Shown: positions 47,329-56,644, counted from the first letter of the stretch. The stretch is DNA of 64,000 nt from Microbacterium sp. Nx66 (GCF_904066215.1 NZ_LR880474.1:1240001-1304000); one strand, 5' to 3'. The notes: generated from the letters alone by a model not told the origin. Made by a program: numbers and translations.

Positions 47329-48624
47329 TCACTCCTGTGGGCGCAGGGTGGGAATGGTCCCCGTGTGCGCCGCGTCGATGTTCTCGCGCCACGACCGGGA
47401 CTGACCGGCGCGCAGGGCGCACAGCGCGAGCATGAACCACCCGGCGCCGACGAGGGTGAAGCTCTCGAACATCGAGTCCACCGCGAGGGTCACGAGCGTG
47501 ATCGGGGTCCAGGCGTAGACGACCGAGCGGCGGACGCTCGCGACCAGCCAGGAGCGGATCAACGCGATCCCACCGAGCAGCAGGAACAGCACCAGCCCCG
47601 CCGCGCCGAGTTGCAGCAGCACGTCGAAGAAGGCGTTCAGCGCGCTCTGGTGCCGGTCGTCGAGCTGGAAGTTGATGAACGTGAAGGGGTATTCGCCTCG
47701 AGCCCAGTCGCCGAACCACCCCCACCCGGTGATGGGCTTCACGGCGACGAAGTCGAGGATCATGTTCCACAGCTCGGCCCGCATGGAGAAGTCGGAGCCG
47801 GCGTCGAGCAGCGCGATGATCTGGTGACGAAGCGCGAACGCGACGGTGAGGGCGAGCGCGACCAGGACGCCCAGCGCCCATTGCACCAGGTTCCGACGCG
47901 CCGGAGCGGTGTGGCGGACGATGGTGAGCGCGACGGTCACGATCCCCACGGCGACCGCCAGCACGAGCACCGTCGGTGAGGACGACAGGAAGGCCAGGCC
48001 GCCGGCCAGGGCGACGGAGACCACGGCGAGCGGGGGGTCGACGGACTGGGTGCGCCACTCGATGACGAACGTGATCAGGGCGAGCACCGCGATGAAGCCG
48101 AGCATGTTGCGGCTGCCGAACAGCCCCTGGACCGGACCGCCGGCGGCGAGGTTGCCCTGGATGTCCAGGAACGCGAACGGGAGGTCGAGGAGCACCCCGG
48201 AGAGGATCTCCACGCCGAGGGAGACGCCGAGGAGCACGCGCAGGGTGTCGCCGAGTGCACGGACGGTCTGGAGCGTGTCGCGGATGTGCCCGATGGTGAT
48301 GGCAAGGAAGGCGTACCCGAAGAGCGACAGCCAGCCCAGCACGGTGTCGGAGCGGTCGGTCGTCCACACCAGGCTCACGAGCGCCCACGCGAGGAACGCC
48401 AGGAGGGAGGAGGGCGCGATGCGCAGCGGGGACAGCTCCTCCCTGCGCACCCAGAGGATCGCGGCTCCCAGGAGGCACAGGGCGGTGATGACGGTGGCGA
48501 GGGTGACCGGCGACGTCATCCGTCCGATGGCGAACGAGCCGAACACGGCGGTCAGTGCCGCGAGCGTGAAGGCCCTGGCCATCTCGGCTGAGCCGAGGAG
48601 ACGGACGAGCGGATGCACCGTCAC
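47329..48624 (-). CDS. O-antigen ligase/polymerase-like membrane protein
   Basis: 431 residues from a GTG overlapping the stop of the gene before it (GTGA). About 11-12 hydrophobic helices. The outer loop NFQLDDRHQSALNAFFDVLLQLG and GWGWFGDWARG match the Wzy_C region in which a His joins sugar chains outside the membrane; FGSRNMLGFIAVLAL is the other typical segment. Wzy polymerises repeat units and WaaL-type proteins attach glycans; which applies is unclear. It forms a tandem pair with a second such protein. Confidence 0.85.
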   Translation of the reverse strand: MTVHPLVRLLGSAEMARAFTLAALTAVFGSFAIGRMTSPVTLATVITALCLLGAAILWVRREELSPLRIAPSSLLAFLAWALVSLVWTTDRSDTVLGWLSLFGYAFLAITIGHIRDTLQTVRALGDTLRVLLGVSLGVEILSGVLLDLPFAFLDIQGNLAAGGPVQGLFGSRNMLGFIAVLALITFVIEWRTQSVDPPLAVVSVALAGGLAFLSSSPTVLVLAVAVGIVTVALTIVRHTAPARRNLVQWALGVLVALALTVAFALRHQIIALLDAGSDFSMRAELWNMILDFVAVKPITGWGWFGDWARGEYPFTFINFQLDDRHQSALNAFFDVLLQLGAAGLVLFLLLGGIALIRSWLVASVRRSVVYAWTPITLVTLAVDSMFESFTLVGAGWFMLALCALRAGQSRSWRENIDAAHTGTIPTLRPQE

Positions 48625-50036
48625 GGCACCCGCCGCGTCGCCGTGCCGCGCTCGAACACGAGGTCGCGCTCGCCGACGCCCACCAGCGGCACCGACTTGA
48701 GCTTGAACGACAGCAGCACCAGGAGCAGCCAGCCCCACAGCATGATCGGCGTGGACTCGGTGAGCCCCTGCACCAGGAGGACGACGGTGTACAGGCTCGG
48801 CAGCAGGGTCAGCGGGGAGTACGGGCGGTGGGCATCGAGGTCCCACCGCGGGCGATCGACGGCGAAGAACCAGGAGCGCCACAGCAGGCTGCCGTACGCC
48901 ACGGCCATCAGCACGAGTCCGAGGACGCCGAGCTGCAGCAGCACGTCCAGCCACATGTTGTGGGCGTGGAACACGGTGATCCCGTGGTCGACGATCCAGC
49001 CGTCGAAGGCAGGGTCCGTGGGGACCCACGGGCTGGAGAAGCCGTTGCCGATGACCGGGTGCTCCCCGACGCGTCCCAGGACCGCCGCCCAGATCTTGTT
49101 CGAGCGGCCGGTGAGATCGGCGCTGCGGCCGAGGAGACCGAGGAGGGGCTCGCGCAGCAGCCACAGGGCGAGGGCGAGGACTGCGGTGGACCCGATCGCG
49201 ACGACGTAGATCCGGGTGCGGGCGGTCGGCGACGCTGCACGGCGCATCAGCAGGGCGACGACGAGGACCACGGCGGCTGCACCGGCGCACGCGAGCGCGG
49301 TCGCGGACGCGGTGCGGAAGAGGAAGTACGCCGCGAGGATCATCCACAGCGCGAGTGTCGTCCGCCAGCGGGCCTTCGCCGCGAACAGCACGCCGAACGT
49401 GATCAGCGCGAACAGCGAGACGATGCCGAGCAGATTCGCGTTGCCGAGGATGCCCTGGATGCGTCCCCCGTCGAACAGGTTGTCGCGGACCCAGTACCAC
49501 TGGGGATCGATCTTCCCTGTGGGGATGTCCGCGAAGTTCGGCAGGAGAGGGCCGTGCAGGACCAACGACACCCACAGCTCGAGTGCGAGGGAGAGCCCGA
49601 GGATCCACTTGAAGGCGGACGACAGGGCGCGCACGATCTCGTGCCAGGTGAGCACGTGCGCGATGAACAGGCCGTTCACCGTGACGGCGGCCAGGAGCAT
49701 GCCCGTGGCGACGGTGGGAACCCGCCACTGGGACCAGGCGACGGAGAGGAGGGCGAGCGCGGTGTAGCCGACGGCCGCCCAGGGGAGCCGGCGCCAGCGG
49801 AAGGGCTGCGGGCGGTTCCTCGCGAGCATCGGGACGCCGATCGCGAGGGTGGCCGCGCTGAAGAGCGCGAGCACGATCGCGGCGCCGATCTCGCCGAGCA
49901 GGTTGTACACCGCCGAGTGCGCGAACGCCACGAAGAGGACGGCGATGACGTATCCGCGCAGCAGGAGGTGCCCCGTGGACTCGCGCTCGGGCGCGGTGGG
50001 CAGGGCTGCCACCGGGTGCTTGGTGTACTGGGCCAT
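48621..50036 (-). CDS. O-antigen ligase/polymerase-like membrane protein, second copy
   Basis: 471 residues, about 12 helices. Wzy_C signatures: GRIQGILGNANLLGIVSLF, and the large outer loop VGEHPVIGNGFSSPW through VFHAHNMWLDVLLQLGVLGL, including the conserved His of HAHN. It is clearly related to the protein at 47329 but not a recent duplicate. Having both suggests two polymers or a polymerase plus a ligase. On the minus strand TAGCCT lies 8 bases before the ATG. Confidence 0.87.
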   Translation of the reverse strand: MAQYTKHPVAALPTAPERESTGHLLLRGYVIAVLFVAFAHSAVYNLLGEIGAAIVLALFSAATLAIGVPMLARNRPQPFRWRRLPWAAVGYTALALLSVAWSQWRVPTVATGMLLAAVTVNGLFIAHVLTWHEIVRALSSAFKWILGLSLALELWVSLVLHGPLLPNFADIPTGKIDPQWYWVRDNLFDGGRIQGILGNANLLGIVSLFALITFGVLFAAKARWRTTLALWMILAAYFLFRTASATALACAGAAAVVLVVALLMRRAASPTARTRIYVVAIGSTAVLALALWLLREPLLGLLGRSADLTGRSNKIWAAVLGRVGEHPVIGNGFSSPWVPTDPAFDGWIVDHGITVFHAHNMWLDVLLQLGVLGLVLMAVAYGSLLWRSWFFAVDRPRWDLDAHRPYSPLTLLPSLYTVVLLVQGLTESTPIMLWGWLLLVLLSFKLKSVPLVGVGERDLVFERGTATRRVP

Positions 50037-50050
50037 CGCGACTCAGGCTA
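50037..50050 (-). promoter_or_regulatory. -10 box TAGCCT 8 bp before start
   Basis: Minus-strand TAGCCT at 50045-50050 and spacer GAGTCGCG before ATG 50036; only 42 bases from the divergent manA box. Confidence 0.5.
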
Positions 50051-50092
50051 CCGCGACGTGCCCGGATCCGACCTGTCCGTCGCACCGGGCTC

Positions 50093-50104
50093 TACGCTGG
50101 GGGC
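50093..50104 (+). promoter_or_regulatory. -10 box TACGCT 6 bp before manA
   Basis: TACGCT 50093-50098, spacer GGGGGC, ATG 50105. The spacer is G-rich but too close to the ATG to act as a ribosome site. Confidence 0.45.
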
Positions 50105-51229
50105 ATGCTGCGCAGCCTCACCAACGTGCCCCGCGACTATGCCTGGGGATCGCCGTCCCTCCTCGCCGAGCTCGAAGGCCGCACCCCGACGGGTGCGCCG
50201 GAGGCCGAGGTCTGGTTCGGCGACCACCCGGGAGATCCCGCCGACCTCGCGGACGGGGGGACGTTGGACACGGTGACGGGCGGCACGCTGCCGTACCTGC
50301 TCAAGCTCCTCGCCGCCGCGCGGCCGTTGTCGATCCAGGTGCACCCGACCAGGGAACAGGCCCAGGACGGCTGGGCCAGGGAGAGCGCGCTGCCGCTGGA
50401 CGACCCGCGGCGGAACTACCGCGACGCCAACCACAAGCCGGAGCTGATCGTCGCCCTGAGCGACCGCTTCGAGTCGCTCAGCGGCCTGCGTCCGATAGCG
50501 GACACGCTGCGCCTGCTCGAGGCCCTCGAGGACGGTCCGGGGGTGCGGGCCCTGCGGGAGCGGCTCTCGGGTGACGGCGACCCGCTCGGCGACGCGATCG
50601 GCTGGCTGCTCGGTGGAGGAGCGCAGGAGGAGGTCGAGGAGATCATCGCCGCCGTCGTCGCCGCCGCCGGCGCCGCAGGGGAGGAGTTCCCGGCCCTGCG
50701 TGCGGTGGCCGCGATCGCCGAGAGCTCGCCGGGTGATCCCGGGGTCGTCGTCGCCCTGCTCATGAACCACCTCGTGCTGCGCCGCGGCGAGGGCGTCTTC
50801 CTTCGGGCGGGGCTGCTGCACGCCTATCTCTCCGGCCTCGGTGTCGAGATCATGGCCGCGAGCGACAACGTGCTCCGGGGCGGTCTGACCCCCAAGCGCA
50901 TCGATGTGCCCGAACTGCTCGCCGTGCTGGACACCACGCCCGGCGAGGTCCCGGTCCTGCGGCCCGCGGGCGACGAAGCCGTGACGACGTACCCGGTGCC
51001 CGTGCCCGACTTCGCCCTCCGACGGGTCAGGATCGACGACACGGCGGTCACCCTGGACGTGTCCGGCCCGACCATGGTGCTGGCGACAGCCGGCTCCGTC
51101 CGGGTGACGGCGGAGTCCGGAGCGGAAGTCTCCGTCCCGATCGGCACGGTGGCGTTCGCCGACGCCGATGAGCGCTCCCTCACGCTCTCCGGGGCGGGCG
51201 AGGTCTTCGTCGCGACCCCCGGACGCTGA
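50105..51229 (+). CDS. manA: mannose-6-phosphate isomerase, class I
   Basis: 374 residues. Zinc enzyme that links fructose-6-phosphate and mannose-6-phosphate, the way into GDP-mannose for wall and lipid mannans. Seen: VPRDYAWGSPSLLAEL, LSIQVHPTREQAQ (zinc His), YRDANHKPELIVALS (zinc Glu and active Lys), and GVEIMAASDNVLRGGLTPKR. The neighbourhood manA, whiB, DUF3499 and zincin-like gene recalls Rv3255c-Rv3260c of mycobacteria, though here the phosphomannomutase gene is not in the group. Confidence 0.95.
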   Translation: MLRSLTNVPRDYAWGSPSLLAELEGRTPTGAPEAEVWFGDHPGDPADLADGGTLDTVTGGTLPYLLKLLAAARPLSIQVHPTREQAQDGWARESALPLDDPRRNYRDANHKPELIVALSDRFESLSGLRPIADTLRLLEALEDGPGVRALRERLSGDGDPLGDAIGWLLGGGAQEEVEEIIAAVVAAAGAAGEEFPALRAVAAIAESSPGDPGVVVALLMNHLVLRRGEGVFLRAGLLHAYLSGLGVEIMAASDNVLRGGLTPKRIDVPELLAVLDTTPGEVPVLRPAGDEAVTTYPVPVPDFALRRVRIDDTAVTLDVSGPTMVLATAGSVRVTAESGAEVSVPIGTVAFADADERSLTLSGAGEVFVATPGR

Positions 51230-51309
51230 GGGGTCGAGCGCAGGCGCGCGACACGCCGGTGGAAGCTCATGAACCTTCAAGAAACGCTTGAGGGTTTACG
51301 ATCCGCGAC

Positions 51310-51338
51310 TTGACCCGAGCGAATGACACGGGTGTAAT
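51310..51338 (+). promoter_or_regulatory. whiB promoter TTGACC-N17-TGTAAT
   Basis: TTGACC 51310-51315, 17 bases, TGTAAT 51333-51338: the best sigma-70-type promoter in the window, about 45 bases of leader before a GGAGG site. The 161-bp gap after manA holds nothing else I can name. Confidence 0.6.
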
Positions 51339-51390
51339 TAGGTGAGCACGGCCCGCCAGGGGGGCGGTTTCTGAAGGGTTGGAGGTCGAG

Positions 51391-51708
51391 ATGACGGGTT
51401 ACCGTTCCGATGTGCCGGAGAACTGGTTCGTCGATCCGGTCAACCTCGGTGTTCCCGGGGTCCGCCGGTCCGACCCGGACGACGACAACGCCCTTGCCTG
51501 GCAGAGCGACGCGCTCTGCTCGCAGACCGACCCCGAGGCCTTCTTCCCGGAGAAGGGCGGCTCCACGCGGGATGCCAAGCGCATCTGCACGGCGTGCGAC
51601 GTGCGTGGCGAGTGCCTCGAATACGCGCTGGCCAACGATGAGCGCTTCGGCATCTGGGGCGGGCTCTCCGAGCGCGAGCGGCGCAAGCTCAAGCGGCGCG
51701 CCAGCTGA
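51391..51708 (+). CDS. whiB: WhiB-family iron-sulfur regulator (WhiB2/WhmD-like)
   Basis: 105 residues from ATG 51391, five bases after GGAGG (51381-51385); an in-frame ATG at 51379 lies upstream of that site and is rejected. Four Cys at 43, 66, 69 and 75 (C-x22-C-x2-C-x5-C) hold a [4Fe-4S] cluster; FGIWGGLSERERRKLKRRA has the sigma-contacting GIWGG turn and basic DNA-binding tail. The neighbours suggest the WhiB2/WhmD class, which governs septation and division in mycobacteria. It could set expression of envelope genes here (inference). Confidence 0.93.
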   Translation: MTGYRSDVPENWFVDPVNLGVPGVRRSDPDDDNALAWQSDALCSQTDPEAFFPEKGGSTRDAKRICTACDVRGECLEYALANDERFGIWGGLSERERRKLKRRAS

Positions 51709-51739
51709 CGCCTCCACGGCGCGGCTTCGTGGGCGCGCC
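51695..51739 (+). terminator. possible hairpin after whiB
   Basis: GGCGCGCC occurs at 51695-51702 and 51732-51739 and can pair with itself; inside, CCACG (51714-51718) pairs with CGTGG (51728-51732). No U tract. Confidence 0.35.
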
Positions 51740-51773
51740 GGGAGCGGTGCGCTTCCTGGACTGACGCCCCGCA

Positions 51774-51788
51774 TAGGCTGACCACGTC
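51774..51788 (+). promoter_or_regulatory. -10 box TAGGCT 9 bp before start
   Basis: TAGGCT 51774-51779, nine bases before ATG 51789; the spacing is slightly wider than in the other cases. Confidence 0.4.
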
Positions 51789-54700
51789 ATGCCAGCCCGA
51801 GTTCATGCCCTCATCGTCGCGCGCCCCGGCCCCTCCGCCCGCGCCCAGCTCCTCCGCACGCTCGACGCCGTCCGTTCCCAGACGCTCCCGCCCGCGGCCG
51901 TCACGCTGATCATCTGCGGCGACGCCACCACAGCACGGGAGAGCGACGCCGTCGCCGCCACCGTCGAGGGCATCATCGAGGCGCGGTCGTCGACCTCGTT
52001 CGCCGAGGCCCTCGAGCTGGCGCGTCCACGCGTCCTCGACGGATCGGCGATCTGGATCCTCGCGCAGGACACCGCGCCGCACCCGCGGGCGCTGGAACGG
52101 CTCACGGGCATGTTGGAGCGTTCCCCGTCCGCGGCGATCGTCGCTCCGAAGCTCGTGGCCACCGACAACGAGCGCGAGATCGTCTCCCTCGGCGTGAGCA
52201 TGACCACCTTCGGCCGCTCGGTCGAGCTGGCCGCCGGGGAGCTGGACCAGGGACAGCACGACCGGATGGACGACGCCCTCGGGGCGGACATCCGCGGCCT
52301 GCTCATCCGCGGCGAGGTGCGCGACGCGCTGCGGCCGGACCCCGCCCTCGGCGGTGCCGACGAGGGCCTCGACCTCGGCGTCCGCGCGCGGCTCGGAGGC
52401 GGGCGTGTGGTCCTCGCCCCGGCTGCGAGGGTCTCCGCGGCCCCGGATGGTCCGGCGGCGCTACCGGCAGGACGAGCCCGGAGGGCATTCGTCACCCGTC
52501 TCGCCCAGCTCCATCGGCGCCTCGCCTATGCGCCCGCGGCCGCCGTGCCGCTGCACTGGCTGACCTTCCTGCCGCTCGCGCTGTGGCGTTCCCTCACCCA
52601 TCTCATCGGCAAGCGGCCCGAGGCGGTGTTCCCGGAGTGGGGCGCGGCTCTCCTCGCGATGATCCGCTTCGGCGCCGTGGCGCGATCGCGCGCCCGTATC
52701 CGCTCGTTCCGATCCTCCACCTGGGCGAGCATCGCCCCGTTGCGGGTCACCCCCGCGCAGCTGCGGCGCCGGCTCGACGACGGTCATGGCAGCGAACACG
52801 GTGCCGTCAGCGAGCTCCGCTTCTTCTCCGGGGGTGGGGCGTGGGCGGTGCTGGCCGCGCTCGTCGTGAGCATCGCCTCCTTCACCAGCCTCCTCGCCTG
52901 GCCGGCGCTGGGGGGCGGGGGCCTCCTGCCCCTGCGCGAGACCGTCGCCGCGCTGTGGCAGGATGCGGCGTGGGGGAGGCGCGGGCTCGGCATCGACCTC
53001 GTCGGCCCTGCGGACCCGTTCGCCGCGGTCGTCGCGGTGCTGGGCTCGCTGTGGCCCGGGGCGCCGTCCTTCGCGATGGTGCTGCTGTGGATCCTCGCAC
53101 TGCCGCTCGCCGTCCTCGGGGGATGGTTCGCCGCGACCCGCGTCACCGACCGAGCCGGCCTGCGCATCTTCGCCGGCATCGCGTGGGCGCTCGCGCCGAC
53201 GTTCCTCACCGCACTCGTGGACGGTCGGCCTTCCGCCGTGCTCGTCCACCTGCTGCTCCCGTGGCTGTTCCACTCGGCGGTGGTCGCCCACCGTTCCTGG
53301 GGCGCGGCCGGAAGCGCGTCCCTGCTCCTGGCGGCGGTTGTCGCCTGCGCGCCGGTCCTCGCTCCGGCGCTCGCGGTGCTGTGGGTCGTGGCTCTGGGGA
53401 TCGTGCTGGGAACTGCGCAGTTCCGCGGGGCCGGCCGCCTGCTCTGGCTCCCGCTGCCGACCGCGGCGCTGTTCGCTCCTCTGATCTTCTGGCAGTTCGC
53501 CCACGGCACGGCCCTCGGTCTGCTCGCCGATCCCGGACGGACGTGGCTCGGGCCGCAGGCGGCCGCCGACGCCGCCGGTCGCCTGGCGATCGCCGGTGGC
53601 TTCCCCACGAGCGATCTGGCAGGGTGGGCGACCGTCCTTCCCGGCACCTGGGCGGCGCTGCTGTGCGCGCCGCTCGCGCTGCTCGCACTGGGATCCGCCG
53701 TCTCGCCCCGGTGGCGTGCGGGGATCACCATGCTGGTCGTCGCGCTCAGCGGACTCGCCACGGCGTTCCTCGCCGTCGGTGTCAGCGTCGCCTCCGCAGG
53801 AGCGACCGCGGTCCCGCTCTGGCCGGGCACCGGTCTGAGCCTCGCCTGGATCGGCGTCGTCGGCGCGGCGACGATCACGCTGGACACGGCGCTCACGCTT
53901 CCCCGACTGCGCGTGGCCGCCACGGGACTGGCCGCCCTCGCGCTGGTGGTGTGCGCGGTCCCCGCCCTCACCGCGTTCCACGGCGACCGTTCCGCGCTGA
54001 CCAACGGCCCCGAATCCACGCTGCCCGCCTACGTGCGTGCGCAGGCGGCCGGGGACCGTCCGATCTCCACTCTCATCCTCACGCCGCAGAACGACGGCGG
54101 TCTCGCCGTCGAGGTGGTGCGCGGCGCGAGCGAGACCCTGGGAGCGCAGACGACGATGCTCTCCACGGCGGTCGAACCGCAGGGGACGGACCTCGCCGTC
54201 CTCGCCGTCGATCTCATCTCCGCCCGCGACTTCGACGCGCCGGCGCAGCTCCTCGCGCAGGGGATCAGCTACGTCCTCCTCGCCGAGGTACCGGGCGAAG
54301 GGGATCGCGCACGCACCCTGCGCACGGCCTCCGTCGCCGCGATCGACCAGCGGGCGGGCCTCGTGCAGGCCGGTTCGACGGACCGCGGGGTCCTCTGGCG
54401 CCTCGAGGGCGAGCCGGCGGAGCCGGCAGCGCTGAGCGCGACGCAGGAGGGGACCGCCAGGGTCGTCGTGACGCTGCAGCTCCTCGTCGTGCTCGCCGCG
54501 CTGCTCCTGTCCATCCCGACGCGCGCGTCGCGTCGGGCCGCCAGAGCGCAGTCGAGGATCGTCGGCAGGGCGCCGGAGGAACCTCTGGTCCTGCCACGCC
54601 ACGCGGAGGACTCGGTGCCGGACGCGGCCGTCGTGCCGCCGGTCGGTACCGTCGAGGACCCGCAGGACGAACCCGCGCTCGCCGACGAGGCACTCGCCCC

Positions 54701-54830
54701 GATCGCCGACGCCGAACCCGCTGACGACGGTGCAGACCCCCGCCCGACGGCGGACGGCGAGGAGGACCGGCCGGATGTCTCGTCCGCCGACCACCAGGGA
54801 AGCACCAGCTCCGAGGAGGACCACCGATGA
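51789..54830 (+). CDS. large membrane glycosyltransferase-like protein
   Basis: 1013 residues. Residues 1-230 resemble a family 2 glycosyltransferase (VHALIVARPGPSARAQLLRT, LDAVRSQTLPPAAVTLII, WILAQDTAPHPRALERL), with the metal motif changed to QDTA, so catalysis is uncertain. Residues about 345-730 hold some ten membrane helices, followed by an outside domain of about 140 residues, one more helix near 900 and an acidic tail (last 80 residues rich in Asp, Glu, Pro). It overlaps the DUF5719 gene by 4 bp; the two sit together beside whiB in related genomes as far as I recall. Function unknown; wall glycan assembly is likely. Confidence 0.78.
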   Translation: MPARVHALIVARPGPSARAQLLRTLDAVRSQTLPPAAVTLIICGDATTARESDAVAATVEGIIEARSSTSFAEALELARPRVLDGSAIWILAQDTAPHPRALERLTGMLERSPSAAIVAPKLVATDNEREIVSLGVSMTTFGRSVELAAGELDQGQHDRMDDALGADIRGLLIRGEVRDALRPDPALGGADEGLDLGVRARLGGGRVVLAPAARVSAAPDGPAALPAGRARRAFVTRLAQLHRRLAYAPAAAVPLHWLTFLPLALWRSLTHLIGKRPEAVFPEWGAALLAMIRFGAVARSRARIRSFRSSTWASIAPLRVTPAQLRRRLDDGHGSEHGAVSELRFFSGGGAWAVLAALVVSIASFTSLLAWPALGGGGLLPLRETVAALWQDAAWGRRGLGIDLVGPADPFAAVVAVLGSLWPGAPSFAMVLLWILALPLAVLGGWFAATRVTDRAGLRIFAGIAWALAPTFLTALVDGRPSAVLVHLLLPWLFHSAVVAHRSWGAAGSASLLLAAVVACAPVLAPALAVLWVVALGIVLGTAQFRGAGRLLWLPLPTAALFAPLIFWQFAHGTALGLLADPGRTWLGPQAAADAAGRLAIAGGFPTSDLAGWATVLPGTWAALLCAPLALLALGSAVSPRWRAGITMLVVALSGLATAFLAVGVSVASAGATAVPLWPGTGLSLAWIGVVGAATITLDTALTLPRLRVAATGLAALALVVCAVPALTAFHGDRSALTNGPESTLPAYVRAQAAGDRPISTLILTPQNDGGLAVEVVRGASETLGAQTTMLSTAVEPQGTDLAVLAVDLISARDFDAPAQLLAQGISYVLLAEVPGEGDRARTLRTASVAAIDQRAGLVQAGSTDRGVLWRLEGEPAEPAALSATQEGTARVVVTLQLLVVLAALLLSIPTRASRRAARAQSRIVGRAPEEPLVLPRHAEDSVPDAAVVPPVGTVEDPQDEPALADEALAPIADAEPADDGADPRPTADGEEDRPDVSSADHQGSTSSEEDHR

Positions 54831-56209
54831 CGGGCACTCGCGCGTTCCGCGTCGCTGCGACCAGCGCACGGGTCGTCACCGGCGTCGTGGTCGCCGCCGC
54901 CTGTGTGCTGGGCGTCGCGACCGCCGTGCACGCCCCCTGGCCGACCGTCACGCACGAGCCGGCGCAGGAGCGGGTGACCCCGCTCCCCGGAGACAGCGTC
55001 CTGGTGTGCGCCGGCGACTTCCGCGCGCTCGGTCGCAACACGGCCGCGCCGTCGGAGATGCGCCGGGCGGCGACCCCCGAGCTCACAGCGGGAGGCACGA
55101 ACGGCGTCCCGTCGCAGACGGGGCTCGCGGTGCCGGACCTCGTGGACGGGCAGGAGGTGCCGGTGCTCACCGGAGCCGTCGAGGGGCGGTCAGCACCGCT
55201 CATCGCCGGCGCCGAGTCGTCGACTCTCGCCGCGGAGGACCTCGCCGGCTTCGCCGCCTCTCCCTGCGGAGTGCCTCGGCTCGAGTCGTGGCTCGTCGGC
55301 GGGTACGTGGGCACCGGAGCCGAGGACGTCGTCCTCCTCGCGAACACAGCCGACGTCCCCGCGACCGTGACGCTCGCGGTCTACGGAACGGCCCGCGGCG
55401 GACGGACGGTCATCGTCCCGCCGCGCACGCAGACGGCACTGCCGCTGACGTCCATCGCTGCGGGCAACGACGTCCCCGTCGTCAAGGTGAGTGCGGTCGG
55501 AGCGCCCGTCCGCGCCGTCCTGCAGTCGGCGCTGATGCAGGTGCTCGACCCGGCCGGGGCCGACCAGCAGGAAGCGGTGTCGGGCCCGCAGCAGCACGTC
55601 GTGCTCCCCGGTGTGCAGGCCTTCGCGGCAGCAGGGGACCAGGGCGACATGACGGTGCTGCGTCTGCTCGCGCCCGGAACGGACGCGCTCGCCGAGGTCC
55701 ATGTGACCGCCGAGGGCGGTGGCGCCGGTCTGGACGCGTTCACGGTGCCGCTCACCGCCGACGAGCCCGCGCAGGTCTCGCTCAGCGGTCTCGAGCCGGG
55801 GACCTACACCGTGGAGATCGAGGCCGATGCCCCCGTCGTCGCCGGGGTGCGGCAGCAGGACGGCTTCGGAGCGGACTCCGATTTCGCGTGGGTCACCCCC
55901 GCACCGGAGATAGACGCGGAGGTCGCCTTCGCCGTGCCGTCCGGTCCATCCCCGCGGCTGCAGCTGGCCAACACGTCCGATGAGGAGACCACCGTCTCCC
56001 TCTCGACCATCGACGGGGGCTCGCCGCAGGAGATCGTCATCCCGGCGGGGGAGACCCGTGGCCTCGACGTCGCAGCGGACACGACCTATGTGCTCCGTCC
56101 GGAGGGAGAGGTGCACGCCGCCGTCGCGATGACGGCGCCCGGCGCCCTCGCCGTGCTTCCGGTCCCGCCGTCGCCGGGGGTCGAGGCGTCGATCACCGTC
56201 TACCCCTGA
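54827..56209 (+). CDS. DUF5719 exported protein
   Basis: 460 residues. One N-terminal membrane helix or uncleaved signal (RVVTGVVVAAACVLGVATAV) and a long outer part of repeating beta-sandwich modules (about 150-245, 270-350, 360-455; for example LANTADVPATVTLAVYGTA and LANTSDEETTVSLSTI, which are clearly related). The LANT(A/S)D pattern suggests duplicated Ig-like domains. Two Cys (near residues 60 and 145) could form a disulfide. Coupled to the large membrane protein, it is likely the outer partner of that complex (inference). Confidence 0.82.
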   Translation: MTGTRAFRVAATSARVVTGVVVAAACVLGVATAVHAPWPTVTHEPAQERVTPLPGDSVLVCAGDFRALGRNTAAPSEMRRAATPELTAGGTNGVPSQTGLAVPDLVDGQEVPVLTGAVEGRSAPLIAGAESSTLAAEDLAGFAASPCGVPRLESWLVGGYVGTGAEDVVLLANTADVPATVTLAVYGTARGGRTVIVPPRTQTALPLTSIAAGNDVPVVKVSAVGAPVRAVLQSALMQVLDPAGADQQEAVSGPQQHVVLPGVQAFAAAGDQGDMTVLRLLAPGTDALAEVHVTAEGGGAGLDAFTVPLTADEPAQVSLSGLEPGTYTVEIEADAPVVAGVRQQDGFGADSDFAWVTPAPEIDAEVAFAVPSGPSPRLQLANTSDEETTVSLSTIDGGSPQEIVIPAGETRGLDVAADTTYVLRPEGEVHAAVAMTAPGALAVLPVPPSPGVEASITVYP

Positions 56210-56218
56210 CGGGCGGGG

Positions 56219-56644
56219 TCAGCGGCCGTGGCCGAGATCCCACGGTTCCCGGCCGACGTACTCCGCCGCCGCACGGAAGACGGCACTCTCGATCGCCATC
56301 CGTCGATGCGCGGCGTCGTCGTGTCCCGGCGGGAGCAGCCGCTCGATCGGGATCCGGAAGAGGACGATCCTCCGCTGATCGCGGTCGAGGTGCCAACGCG
56401 GCACCTCGCCGTCGGCGTCGTACGTCGGCAGCGCACCGATCTCGAATCGGACGTCCTGGAGTTCCGGCCACGTCCCGCGCAGGAACTCGACCGCTGTGCC
56501 CACGGTGAGGTCGAAGCGATCGATGCGGCCGTCCAACGGGGCAAGCGGCGGCTTCACGACTTCGCTGCGTCCGAGACGACCGTGCCGGCCGTGCCTGGCA
56601 CCGCGGCGAGCGGCGGCGGCGGGGACGGAACGGCGACGGGGCAT
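56219..56644 (-). CDS. zincin-like (metallopeptidase-family) protein without the HExxH motif
   Basis: 141 residues from ATG 56644. A basic start (MPRRRSVPAAAARRGARHGR) precedes a small alpha-beta domain: FDLTVGTAVEFLRGTWPEL, VRFEIGALPTYDADGE, and IVLFRIPIERLLPPG. By position it matches the Rv3259-type gene of actinobacteria that is often labelled metallopeptidase. Where the metal helix should be, the sequence is MAIESAVFRAAAEYVG, with no HExxH, so protease activity is doubtful. Ends 9 bp from the stop of DUF5719. Confidence 0.75.
   Translation of the reverse strand: MPRRRSVPAAAARRGARHGRHGRLGRSEVVKPPLAPLDGRIDRFDLTVGTAVEFLRGTWPELQDVRFEIGALPTYDADGEVPRWHLDRDQRRIVLFRIPIERLLPPGHDDAAHRRMAIESAVFRAAAEYVGREPWDLGHGR

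Noticed and set aside
51274..51295. Imperfect inverted repeat CCTTCAAG / CTTGAGGG upstream of whiB as an operator
   Set aside because: One mismatch in eight, no second copy and no known regulator with this site; distance to the promoter is not telling.
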